DNA of 59,545 bases. Origin: Lacihabitans sp. LS3-19 (GTDB lineage: Bacteria > Bacteroidota > Bacteroidia > Cytophagales > Spirosomataceae). The notes beneath the pieces are model-generated. The model searched no databases, was not told the origin of the DNA, and worked only from the letters and a program-made list of their open reading frames with translations. The stretch is taken from positions 1 through 59,545 of the forward strand of contig NZ_RJUA01000123.1 of assembly GCF_024343575.1 (NCBI RefSeq). Direction: 5' to 3'. The position numbers and the translations under genes are program-made. How positions within the stretch are numbered: the first letter of the stretch is position 1; each line of letters begins with the position of its first letter. This document shows positions 1 through 6,939 of this stretch, in pieces.

Positions 1-288
1 GTTTTTGGTAAACTTGCCATTACACAAGATCACTTGAAAACCACGACTAATCAGAACGGCATAAAGTGCTTGCCAATAAGTACCTGTACTTTCCATAGCT
101 ACAGTGGTTACTTTGTTTTCTTCAAGCCAATCCGCGATAGCATGAAGGTCTTCATTAAAAACACCAAATTCTTTGATGTCTTTTTCTTTTTGACCTACTG
201 AGACCCAATGAGAACGGCTACCTATGTCAATTCCACCAGCATGCGGATTGACAATTTCCATGGATAATGATTCATTTTTCTGATCCAT
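1..288 (-). CDS. IS110-family transposase, N-terminal part (runs off the window)
   Basis: The first 96 residues of a DEDD-type transposase (IS110/IS1111 family) are visible; the rest lies left of base 1. The N-terminus carries the family's GGIDIGSRSHWVSVG block with the first catalytic Asp at residue 21, followed by VAMESTGTYWQAL with the catalytic Glu at residue 66. Such enzymes move their element through a Holliday-junction-like mechanism guided by an element-encoded bridge RNA. The start chosen is the ATG at 288, just ahead of the conserved block. The non-coding region upstream leads directly into attC-like sequences, which matters because one subgroup of these elements targets integron attC sites. 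Family assignment is firm; subgroup is inferred. Confidence 0.88.
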   Translation of the reverse strand, partial: MDQKNESLSMEIVNPHAGGIDIGSRSHWVSVGQKEKDIKEFGVFNEDLHAIADWLEENKVTTVAMESTGTYWQALYAVLISRGFQVILCNGKFTKN

Positions 289-513
289 AAAATTTGAGTT
301 TAAATTTAAAAAATACTCAAAGGGAGTGCTCTTTTGGAATAATAAATATTCTGAACGGGGTTTCGTATTCTGATAGTAATCGGAACAGAACCGCCACTTA
401 AGTTATGACACACACTCCAACCAGGATGACGCTCGTGCTATTACGCAACAGTTTTAAAATCGGCCTTGCAATGAGTTTTCAAATTTAAGGGATTGTTTCA
501 TAAGTGCTTCCAC
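289..513. mobile_element. Probable non-coding end of the IS110-family element
   Basis: This stretch lies upstream of the transposase start and contains no convincing gene. In IS110-type elements the non-coding end next to the transposase start encodes the bridge RNA, and here it would span roughly 300-500. The exact IS boundary cannot be fixed without the other end or an uninterrupted relative. The unit just beyond it, at 514, is a GTTAGCA core of the attC type, so the IS may sit in a recombination site. Confidence 0.4.
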
Positions 514-567
514 GTTAGCATACTAAGTTAATGGGCGAGGCTTATATGCTGGATGACCGCTAACGTG
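511..567. repeat. Inverted repeat with two attC-type cores; possible IS-interrupted attC half
   Basis: CACGTTAGC at 511-519 and GCTAACGTG at 559-567 are perfect 9-bp inverted copies. GTTAGCA at 514-520 fits the integron R' core (GTTRRRY), and CGCTAAC at 558-564 is the R'' core of the next attC-like site. The left half that should accompany the 514 core is not visible and may have been separated by the adjacent IS. The 514-683 unit would then be a mini-cassette without a gene. Confidence 0.45.
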
Positions 568-689
568 CCAATGTTTAAGCAGGATAGGAAATAGTATTCC
601 TGCTGTTCAAATTAATTACTAATGTTAAATTTATATTCAAATGTTCAATATATTCCGTTTGCCTATCTTGCTTAAACATAATGTTAGCA
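559..689. other. attC-like recombination site 1
   Basis: The site starts with the R''-type core GCTAAC (559-564) and ends with the R'-type core GTTAGCA (683-689). Inside, 573-588 pairs with 662-677 over 16 positions with one mismatch, giving the long imperfect stem expected of an attC site. Total length is about 131 bp, within the range of known attC sites such as the Vibrio cholerae repeats. The central part is AT-rich and unpaired. It forms the left boundary of the gene-bearing unit at 683-2191. Confidence 0.65.
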
Positions 690-705
690 GATGGGTTTCT
701 TTTCT

Positions 706-1143
706 CTACGTGTTGATAGTCAGTATTCCAACTTTGAATATAATAAGTGACAGTCCAAGAAGTATCATTGCACCAGATGCTTTTATACATCGTTTTTTAT
801 GCTTTAGAGAATCTTTTTGGTATGCTTCTATGTCATCAGGGCTATCTAAACAAACTTGTTGTCTGTCGAACGGCATAAGTCCAATAAATGAAAATATAAG
901 CCCTAATAAAAAGCTCAGAAGAATTAAAAATTTCCACCTATCATCACCTTTGAGAATATTGTCAAAAATTAAGCTTACGCTTAGAAGTGCAATACAAATT
1001 GTGATTTGTTGCTTCAAAAGCTCGGAAGCTAAATTAAATTGGTTTTTAACTAATTCTGGACCCCAGTTTAAAAAGAAAATATCTCTCTGGGTTGCAGGTC
1101 TTACTTTTAATTTTGGAATTAACTCTTCATTTGTATCTGACAT
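706..1143 (-). CDS. Small membrane protein of unknown function
   Basis: A 145-residue protein with three predicted membrane segments, near residues 47-63, 72-92 and 122-141. A charged N-terminus carries no recognisable domain, and there is no signal peptide. It starts 3 bp after the stop of the zinc-ribbon gene at 1147-1398, so the two form a tight pair on the minus strand. The pair lies inside the cassette-like unit bounded by the cores at 683 and 2191, pointing away from its attC-like end, which is unusual for cassette genes. I do not recognise the family; an accessory or defence role is possible but unsupported. Confidence 0.6.
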   Translation of the reverse strand: MSDTNEELIPKLKVRPATQRDIFFLNWGPELVKNQFNLASELLKQQITICIALLSVSLIFDNILKGDDRWKFLILLSFLLGLIFSFIGLMPFDRQQVCLDSPDDIEAYQKDSLKHKKRCIKASGAMILLGLSLIIFKVGILTINT

Positions 1144-1146
1144 AGT

Positions 1147-1398
1147 TCAAAAGGATAAAATGTTTATTGCTCCACAATGTTTGCAAGTGTCTCTATATTC
1201 TAATGGTTTTCTTGATTTTCCTGAAAAGAAGTCTGAGCCTAATAGGTTTGAACTATTTATCAAACCTCCTAAGTCTCTGAATTCTCCTGACATTATTCCA
1301 GTTGACCCGAATCCATCTTTTAATTTATTGAAAATATCACCTGTCACTTCAATGCTATTTTCTTTGCCACATTTTGAGCAATCATACGATTGTTTCAT
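1147..1398 (-). CDS. Small zinc-ribbon protein
   Basis: An 83-residue protein with CSKC near residues 7-10 and CKHC near residues 73-76. These four cysteines could form one zinc-ribbon knuckle, separated by a linker of about 60 residues that includes a Gly/Ser-rich stretch. It is the first gene of a two-gene minus-strand unit with the membrane protein downstream. A bidirectional terminator-like hairpin at 1434-1470 separates it from the gene at 1515. The cysteine pairs and tight spacing make it a believable gene. Function is unknown. Confidence 0.55.
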   Translation of the reverse strand: MKQSYDCSKCGKENSIEVTGDIFNKLKDGFGSTGIMSGEFRDLGGLINSSNLLGSDFFSGKSRKPLEYRDTCKHCGAINILSF

Positions 1399-1433
1399 TA
1401 AATTTGTATGTTATGTTTTGAATTATGATACAA

Positions 1434-1472
1434 ATACCTACCAGTCGCCAAACTTGGGTAGGTATTTTTTTT
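1434..1472. terminator. Rho-independent terminator-like hairpin
   Basis: ATACCTACC (1434-1442) pairs perfectly with GGTAGGTAT (1457-1465) across a 14-nt loop, followed by a T-run on the plus strand. On the minus strand it would end transcription of the gene at 1515-1808 ahead of the zinc-ribbon gene. Confidence 0.7.
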
Positions 1473-1514
1473 GTAAATATAAGTTATTTACCTATAGAGT
1501 TTTAAATACCAACT

Positions 1515-1808
1515 TCAATTTTCAATTTCAATTATTTCAAATCTTAAAAAGTCAAATGCATGAACTGAAATATGTTCGGTTTTTGAGTAATCTTTTTCAA
1601 TGGCAGCTTCAATGTTATCAAACTTTATTGCCATTAAAATATTGTAATTCACTGGTGCGTTTCCTGGTCGCATTGACATTTTTCCACCACTTACAAAATA
1701 AATATCTTTCTCTTCTGAATCTTTATAAACCCCCTTAATAAAGTCCCCTCTCTCATGGAAGTCGTTAAAGTCAGTAATATTTTCGTAAATTTTAATCGTT
1801 TTAATCAT
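1515..1808 (-). CDS. Hypothetical 97-residue protein in the cassette-like unit
   Basis: A soluble, acidic protein of 97 residues with no family that I recognise, no signal peptide and no membrane segment. Its ATG overlaps that of the plus-strand gene at 1807 by two bases (CATG), so the two are divergent with no intergenic space. At least one of the two starts must therefore be wrong or leaderless. A hairpin at 1434-1472 follows its stop. It lies in the unit between attC-like sites 1 and 2, so it may be cassette cargo. Confidence 0.5.
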   Translation of the reverse strand: MIKTIKIYENITDFNDFHERGDFIKGVYKDSEEKDIYFVSGGKMSMRPGNAPVNYNILMAIKFDNIEAAIEKDYSKTEHISVHAFDFLRFEIIEIEN

Positions 1809-2016
1809 GATTTATTCAATTAAGTTAGAAGAAAGTTCGAATGAAAATTTTGAACACTTTTTAAAAGCAAAAGTTTGTACAAAAAAAGAAGCTCTCCTGT
1901 CCACATTTTCAAAACAAAGTGGCAAAAGTGTCGAGGAGTTGTCAGTTGCTTGGGATAATCCATTACAAATTAAATTTATTCACGGAGAGGATATTTTCGA
2001 GGTTCTCAATTCTTAA
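1807..2016 (+). CDS. Small hypothetical cassette gene next to attC-like site 2
   Basis: A 69-residue soluble protein without a recognisable domain. Its stop is followed after six bases by the R''-type core TGCTAAC (2023-2029). This is the arrangement of integron cassettes, where attC directly follows the stop codon, and the cassette gene at 16747 has the same six-base spacing. No ribosome-binding site is visible and the start overlaps the divergent ATG at 1808. Function is unknown; support comes mainly from its position. Confidence 0.5.
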   Translation: MIYSIKLEESSNENFEHFLKAKVCTKKEALLSTFSKQSGKSVEELSVAWDNPLQIKFIHGEDIFEVLNS

Positions 2017-2022
2017 CCTGTC

Positions 2023-2197
2023 TGCTAACGAGTCGGTTTACGCTACTGGTTTTTTGAGTAGCGTAAATATCGCAATTGGTTTTATATTGATTATTTTATC
2101 TAAATTATTGATAAATAAGTATTTGTGTTTTGTATTGTGTAGCGTTAATATTTTCATGTGAGTTTTAGAGTATCGTAAACTGATTTTTTTGTTAGCA
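2023..2197. other. attC-like recombination site 2
   Basis: R''-type core TGCTAAC (2023-2029) and R'-type core GTTAGCA (2191-2197). The inner arms at 2033-2047 and about 2168-2182 pair with two mismatches. A second, perfect 11-bp hairpin (2037-2047 with 2057-2067) lies within. TGCTAAC is the exact complement of the GTTAGCA that opens this unit at 683, which is the signature of an integron cassette. The length, about 175 bp, is at the upper end for attC sites. The recombinase gene ends 34 bp beyond. Confidence 0.65.
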
Positions 2198-2230
2198 AAT
2201 ATATTCTTTGAATTCCTAATTTCCAATTAT

Positions 2231-4009
2231 TCATTTGATATTTAATTTGTCCAATGGACTTACAATTTTGTCAAAGCCCTTGGTTGTTACATGTGTATAG
2301 ATTTCAGTTGTTTTTGAGCTGCTATGACCTAGCAATTCTTGTATGTATCTTAAGTCTGTCCCATTTTCCAACAGATGAGTAGCGAAGCTATGTCTCAAAG
2401 TATGTACAGTGGCTCTTTTGTCTGTTTTTGAGGCGTTTTTTGCTTTGTGAAACACCTGCTGAATACTCTTATCTGCGTATTGGCCTCCAGTTTGTCCTTC
2501 AAAAAGCCATATTTTAGGTTTATAACTAATATAGTATTCCTTCAGTTTAGCTAAGGTTTTTGTTGAAAGTAGGGTATATCTATCTTTTTTTCCTTTTCCC
2601 TGTTCTATTCTTATTTGCATACGTTTAGAGTCTATGTCTGAAATCCGCAGGTTTGTTGCCTCGTTTATCCTCAAGCCTGCCGAATATATGGTCATTATAA
2701 TCGCCTTGTGTTTAAGGTTTGTAATGGTATTGATCAAAGCTTCCACTTGCTCCTCGCTTAATACTAGAGGCAATATTTTTTCTGTTCTGGGTCTATCTAT
2801 ATGGTAAAAAGTCCTTTTACCTCCCAATACTTTTTCATAATAAAATTTAATGGCGTTTATGGCTTGGTTTTGTACTGAAATAGAAATTTTTCTTTCATTT
2901 ACCAGATATCTCAAGAACTTTATAATTTGTTCTTCTTTTAAAGTTTCGAGTACCTCGTCAGGGTAGTAGTTTAAAAACTCTTCAAAGCACTGTTTATAAG
3001 TCTTTAAGGTGCTGTCTGCATATCTTAACTCTTTTAGTTTCTCTAGGTATTCATCTGGGCATGTTTTTGTTTTAGGAATTATGCTTTTTACGGGCTTGTG
3101 CGTATCTGTTTGCTCTTGTATGAATTTAAAGGTCTGATTTTCAGATATTGCGATATTTTGTAAGTCTTGGATGTATTTTTCGTTGTAAGGGAAACTCCAG
3201 GTTTTAGTGCTTTTATCGTATTTCAAAAATGGAAACTGTTTGAGTTTTCTAATCAAATCCTTGTTATAGTCTATGGACACTAGCAGTCTATTGTTAGCAT
3301 TTCTTATGACCAATATTTCGTTTTTTATTCGCGTATATTCGTTTTTGTTAATAGCAATAGTCTCCGTTACAATTTCCTTTTGTTCCACGAGCCTTTCGCC
3401 GAAATATCTTTTCAAATTGTTTAAATTTTCTCCAAAATTAGGCACCAACCAGCAGAATTTTGCCTTATCCCATCTGCTGTAGGTAATGTTTCTAATAAAT
3501 TGGATATCGGTTTCATTTTTACTTAGAAAAATATATATATGTCGATTGGTGCTGGTTATTTTTACTGGGTTTGAGATTTTGGTGGTTTGTAAACTACCTT
3601 GATGATCCTCTAGTTGGTTTTGGATTTGCCCTAAATTAGGTTCAATATATTTATTGTCGGAATCTTTCTGCGATGAATTTGTATTTTCTTTAATACTAAT
3701 TGTCTCATTTTCAGGTTTTGTGGTGGACTTGGCATTTGCTATTATATTGGTTGGTTCGGGCGTATTTAAAATAACACCAGGCTTTTCCGTTTTTTGTATT
3801 TCATATTTACCGTTAAACATCCTCCCCAATTCTTCAAAAGTTCCCTTTGAGTTGATTACACTCCATAGTTTTTCATTTGGATGATAGTAGGCCGAACTTA
3901 ATCGTTTAAAAAACTCCCTCTCTTCTTTCATTTGGTATGGGATAAATACCTTTATTCTGGCACTTTGGAGAGCCGGTTCAAATAAAATAATATTGGTATA
4001 GGGAGACAT
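2231..4009 (-). CDS. Tyrosine recombinase with three N-terminal HARP-like repeats
   Basis: A 592-residue site-specific recombinase. Residues 315-590 are a complete XerC/IntI-like core: a SAM-like DNA-binding domain (about 315-400), then catalytic Arg447, Lys472 or 474, His536, Arg539, His562 and the nucleophile Tyr571. The C-terminus SPLDKL resembles that of IntI integrases. However, the extra segment that distinguishes IntI from XerC/D is absent between residues 490 and 510. The first 300 residues hold three copies of a 55-residue repeat (about 18-70, 156-208, 240-295) with a Y-x-W-x-P pattern. The third resembles the HARP domain of SMARCAL1-type annealing helicases. A low-complexity linker separates copies one and two. 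The stop codon faces attC-like site 2, so the gene has the reverse orientation relative to classical intI. The recombinase call is certain; the integron role is inferred. Confidence 0.92.
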   Translation of the reverse strand: MSPYTNIILFEPALQSARIKVFIPYQMKEEREFFKRLSSAYYHPNEKLWSVINSKGTFEELGRMFNGKYEIQKTEKPGVILNTPEPTNIIANAKSTTKPENETISIKENTNSSQKDSDNKYIEPNLGQIQNQLEDHQGSLQTTKISNPVKITSTNRHIYIFLSKNETDIQFIRNITYSRWDKAKFCWLVPNFGENLNNLKRYFGERLVEQKEIVTETIAINKNEYTRIKNEILVIRNANNRLLVSIDYNKDLIRKLKQFPFLKYDKSTKTWSFPYNEKYIQDLQNIAISENQTFKFIQEQTDTHKPVKSIIPKTKTCPDEYLEKLKELRYADSTLKTYKQCFEEFLNYYPDEVLETLKEEQIIKFLRYLVNERKISISVQNQAINAIKFYYEKVLGGKRTFYHIDRPRTEKILPLVLSEEQVEALINTITNLKHKAIIMTIYSAGLRINEATNLRISDIDSKRMQIRIEQGKGKKDRYTLLSTKTLAKLKEYYISYKPKIWLFEGQTGGQYADKSIQQVFHKAKNASKTDKRATVHTLRHSFATHLLENGTDLRYIQELLGHSSSKTTEIYTHVTTKGFDKIVSPLDKLNIK

Positions 4010-4115
4010 TTAGTATTTCTTTTTTATGCAAAAGAAAACCAGAATTATATTAAATTCAAGACAAAATGCCAAAACATCCGCCAACAAACGTTTTTTAACC
4101 GTTACCAAACGGCTA

Positions 4116-4146
4116 TTGTTATTTTAGATGTAATTATCTAGTTTTG
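4116..4146 (+). promoter_or_regulatory. Bacteroidota-type promoter for the zinc-finger gene
   Basis: TTG at 4116-4118 and TAGTTTTG at 4139-4146 match the -33 and -7 (TAnnTTTG) elements with a 20-bp spacer. The gene at 4196 begins 49 bp downstream. The 186-bp divergent region also contains a short dyad, CCGTT/AACGG, near 4099-4112 that could be an operator. Confidence 0.6.
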
Positions 4147-4195
4147 TAGAAGTTATGAATTTGTTCTTTTTGATTTTCTTGAAAAATAATAAAAT

Positions 4196-4561
4196 ATGGT
4201 AAAAAAATGCAAAATATGTAAAACGCCATTGCTTGGTAGAACTGATAAAATGTTTTGTAGCCAAAAATGCAAAAATTATTACCATGTACATCTGAGAGCG
4301 GTTACTGCCAAAGAGGCCTTTCCGATCGATAGGCACTTGCATAGAAACCGCTCAATATTATTAGAGATAATGGGTAAAAACGAAGTCCAGAAAAAAGTGC
4401 CTCGAATGGTTTTGGAAGAGAAAAAATTTAAGTTCAAGTATATAACTCACTACCATATAAACTCTAAAGGCAAAACAATGCATTATGTCTATGATTTTGC
4501 TTGGATGGATTTCTCTGACGATGAAGTTTTGATTGTTAGAAACAAGAAGTCTTTAAATTGA
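4196..4561 (+). CDS. Zinc-ribbon protein, DUF2116-like
   Basis: A 121-residue protein starting with a zinc ribbon (CKICK near residue 5, CSQKC near residue 21) followed by KNYYHVHLR, as in the small DUF2116-type zinc-ribbon proteins of Bacteroidota. The rest is basic, then rich in aromatic residues (about 80-105). It is divergent from the recombinase and convergent with the SSB gene, with only 6 bp between stops. A recognisable promoter precedes it. Nucleic-acid binding is plausible; the function is not known. Confidence 0.75.
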   Translation: MVKKCKICKTPLLGRTDKMFCSQKCKNYYHVHLRAVTAKEAFPIDRHLHRNRSILLEIMGKNEVQKKVPRMVLEEKKFKFKYITHYHINSKGKTMHYVYDFAWMDFSDDEVLIVRNKKSLN

Positions 4562-4567
4562 ACAGTT

Positions 4568-4909
4568 TTAAGTACTTTCCTTTTTATCTAACATTATCAC
4601 ATTATCGCCTATTACTTCTGTTACAAATCTCTTTTCCTTGTTTTTGTCTTCGTAGCTTCTTGTCCTCAGTTTACCTTCAATACATACCATGCTGCCTTTT
4701 TTTAGGTATTTTTCAGCCATTTCAGCAAGGCCACGCCAAAGCACCACGTTGTGCCATTCGGTGTGTGTATGGGTTTGGCCTTTTTCGTCTTTGTAGCCTT
4801 CGGTGGTGGCCAAAGTAAGTTTTACCACAGCAATGTCACCTTCCAGTTTACGTAGCTCTGGGTCTTTCCCAAGGTTTCCGATAAGTGTCACTTTATTTAA
4901 TCCTTTCAT
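4568..4909 (-). CDS. ssb: Single-stranded DNA-binding protein, short form without acidic tail
   Basis: A 113-residue OB-fold SSB. The start chosen is the Met at 4909 that opens MKGLNKVTLIGNLGKDPELR, the standard SSB N-terminus; the upstream in-frame extension is not conserved. Family motifs include EWHNVVLWRGLAEMAEKYLKKG and VCIEGKLRTRSYEDK. The protein ends just after the OB fold (NVIMLDKKEST), so the flexible linker and the acidic DDDIPF-like tip that recruits partner proteins are missing. That points to a specialised second copy rather than the replicative SSB. Its position near the recombinase is notable because SSB influences folding of attC hairpins. Confidence 0.9.
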   Translation of the reverse strand: MKGLNKVTLIGNLGKDPELRKLEGDIAVVKLTLATTEGYKDEKGQTHTHTEWHNVVLWRGLAEMAEKYLKKGSMVCIEGKLRTRSYEDKNKEKRFVTEVIGDNVIMLDKKEST

Positions 4910-5091
4910 ATTGCTTATTTTTTTACAGCTTCGCCCTCTCAATCACAAAATGGTTTTGGATCTAGCTGTATATTTTGGATAATAAAAATAAAAGAAAGCA
5001 TTCGATTATGGAATTGTTTTAAAGATTTTATTGAAAATTCGCTTTGAATAATAAGTTTTTGAAAATTAACGATTTACAAAACATTGTAATC

Positions 5092-5138
5092 AAAAAAAAG
5101 CCACCTGACTTTATTAAATCTGATGGCTTCTTTCTGCG
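5092..5138 (-). terminator. Terminator of the nitronate monooxygenase gene
   Basis: On the minus strand an imperfect stem formed by GAAGCCATCAGA and a mismatched partner ending in GGTGGC is followed by a T-run, just after the stop at 5152. Confidence 0.6.
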
Positions 5139-5151
5139 AAAATTAAACCAA

Positions 5152-6120
5152 TTAGGCGTATTCTTCCAAAAGTGCTGTTTGCTTGTTTATGGCGGCTTTG
5201 AATTCGGCTTTCATTTCATTTACCAATTCTGCTACAGGCATTACATCGTGAATCGTAGCAACGCCTTGGCCAGCCGACCAGAGGGTTTTCCAGGCTTTGG
5301 TTTCGGCTTTTTCGGCATCTAGTTCTTTGCCAAAATCTATCTTGGCTTTCATATCCCACATTTCTTTGGTAATGCTGTTGTTTTCGAGGCTTTTTTGCAT
5401 AAAATTGGCACTTACGCCTGATATTGCTGCGGTGTACACAATGTCGCTCGCACCGCTTTCTATGATCATCTCTTTGTACTCATCCGCTGCATTGGCTTCG
5501 GTAGTATTGATAAATCGGGTACCCATATAGGCCAAGTCAGCACCCAAAGCCATAGCGGAGGCCACATCCTGACCAGTACTTAGGCAACCCGAAAGCAAAA
5601 TGGTCTTTTTGTAAAAACTACGGATTTCGGTTACGAATGGAATTGGATTGAGTGTACCTGCATGTCCACCAGCACCTGCAGCTACCAATATAAGGCCATC
5701 TACACCTGCCTCGTCGGCTTTTTCGGCATGGCGTTTTTTTATGACATCATGAAAAACCAATCCACCATACGAATGCACCGCGTCTACCACCTGACTTACT
5801 GCTCCTAATGATGTGATTATCAAGGGAATTTGATGTTTTACGACAATCTGCATATCGGCCATCACCCGAGGATTAGAATGATGCACAATGATGTTTACGC
5901 CAAAAGGGGCTGGTTTTTTGCCCGTTTCTTTCTCAAATTTTTCGAGCTCGGTTTTTATTTCTACAACCCACTCCTCAAAACCCTCCGTGGTGCGTTGGTT
6001 AAGTGCCGGGAAAGTACCCACAATGCCGTTCTTACAGCATTCTATTACGAGCTTTGGTGTGGATATTAAAAACATTGGTGCTACTACTACAGGCAGCGAA
6101 AGATTCTTAAAAGGGTTCAT
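5152..6120 (-). CDS. Nitronate monooxygenase (2-nitropropane dioxygenase family)
   Basis: A 322-residue FMN-dependent TIM-barrel enzyme that oxidises nitronates such as propionate 3-nitronate, probably as detoxification in the cytosol. It has the N-terminal PVVVAPMF strand, GVNIIVHHSN, the catalytic-region His in VFHDVIKKRHAEKA, and the phosphate-binding VAAGAGGHAG and LSGCLSTGQDVASAMALGAD segments. Length is normal for the family. It stands alone, with a terminator downstream and a long low-complexity spacer upstream. The related enoyl-ACP reductase FabK family has the same fold, but the VAAGAGGHAG and MGTRF segments favour this call. Confidence 0.9.
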   Translation of the reverse strand: MNPFKNLSLPVVVAPMFLISTPKLVIECCKNGIVGTFPALNQRTTEGFEEWVVEIKTELEKFEKETGKKPAPFGVNIIVHHSNPRVMADMQIVVKHQIPLIITSLGAVSQVVDAVHSYGGLVFHDVIKKRHAEKADEAGVDGLILVAAGAGGHAGTLNPIPFVTEIRSFYKKTILLSGCLSTGQDVASAMALGADLAYMGTRFINTTEANAADEYKEMIIESGASDIVYTAAISGVSANFMQKSLENNSITKEMWDMKAKIDFGKELDAEKAETKAWKTLWSAGQGVATIHDVMPVAELVNEMKAEFKAAINKQTALLEEYA

Positions 6121-6127
6121 GTTTTGT

Positions 6128-6260
6128 TGACTTGTTTATTAGTGTACTTGTTATTAGTTTATTAGTGTACTTGTTATTGGTTTATTAGTTTATTTGTTAC
6201 TGGTTTATTGGTGTACTTGTTATTGGTTTATTAGTGTATTGTTTACTATTGTTTTGGTTT
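6128..6260. repeat. Tandem 22-23-bp AT-rich minisatellite
   Basis: About six imperfect copies of a unit like TTATTGGTTTATTAGTGTACTTG follow the start of the nitronate monooxygenase gene. No reading frame is preserved and no gene is predicted. The stretch 6260-6590 is AT-rich unique sequence in which I see nothing. Confidence 0.75.
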
Positions 6261-6589
6261 TTTGTTATTGGTTTACTTGAAAATGGTCTTTAGATACCTA
6301 TCTGGAGGTTATTGGTTTATGGTTTTATCTAAGTGCCATTTTAAAACACCAAGCTTTGGTTTACTATTCGAATGAATGAATAGTTTGATTTGGTCTTTCA
6401 AATATAGGTAAATTTAACAATCTTTTGAAAAACTGAAAACTTAGACCATGTTTTATTGAATTTAAAATTTTTATTGGGCCAATTTTAACAAAGTGAATCT
6501 TATAAATTATAGAAAAGAAAAAACACAATCGCTTGAGTAATAAATCATTTTTTTAAAACTTCTAATAGCTATCAGCACTCCCAATAATT

Positions 6590-6939
6590 CATATCACAAA
6601 ACTCAAAAATAAGTTTAAATACAAGTTCAAATATAAGTTCAAATACAAGTTCAAGTTCAAAAACAAGTTCAAAAACAAATTCAAGTTCAAAAATAAGACT
6701 CAAGTTAAAAAACAAGTTCAAATACAAAAACAAGTTCATCTTCAAAAACAAGACTCAAGTTCAAATACAAAACTTAAATACAAAACTCAAAACCTAAATA
6801 CAAACAAAACTCAAAACTCACAAACAAAACTCAAAACTCACAAACAAAACTAATAGCTATTATACTAATAACTAATCTACTAATAACTATTATACTAATA
6901 ACTATTATACCAACAACTAATCTACTAATAACTAATCAA
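6590..6939. repeat. Low-complexity block, 12-bp AAGTTCAA-type units then CTAATAACTATTA units
   Basis: Bases 6605-6780 consist of variants of a 12-bp unit around CAAGTTCAAAAA. They pass into ACAAAACTCAAA units and then ACTAATCTACTAATAACT units up to the stop of tesB. The same core appears in inverted orientation upstream of tesB (8045-8118). No gene is supported. Confidence 0.75.

Noticed and set aside
641-1738. Long plus-strand open frame (365 codons)
   Set aside because: It runs antisense to three smaller frames with better protein features (membrane segments, zinc ribbon), and its translation looks like an AT-rich shadow.
2231-4009. Classical integron integrase IntI
   Set aside because: The core is similar, but the extra segment that defines IntI is not present between residues 490 and 510, and the orientation is reversed. 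I therefore call it an IntI/XerC-like recombinase.
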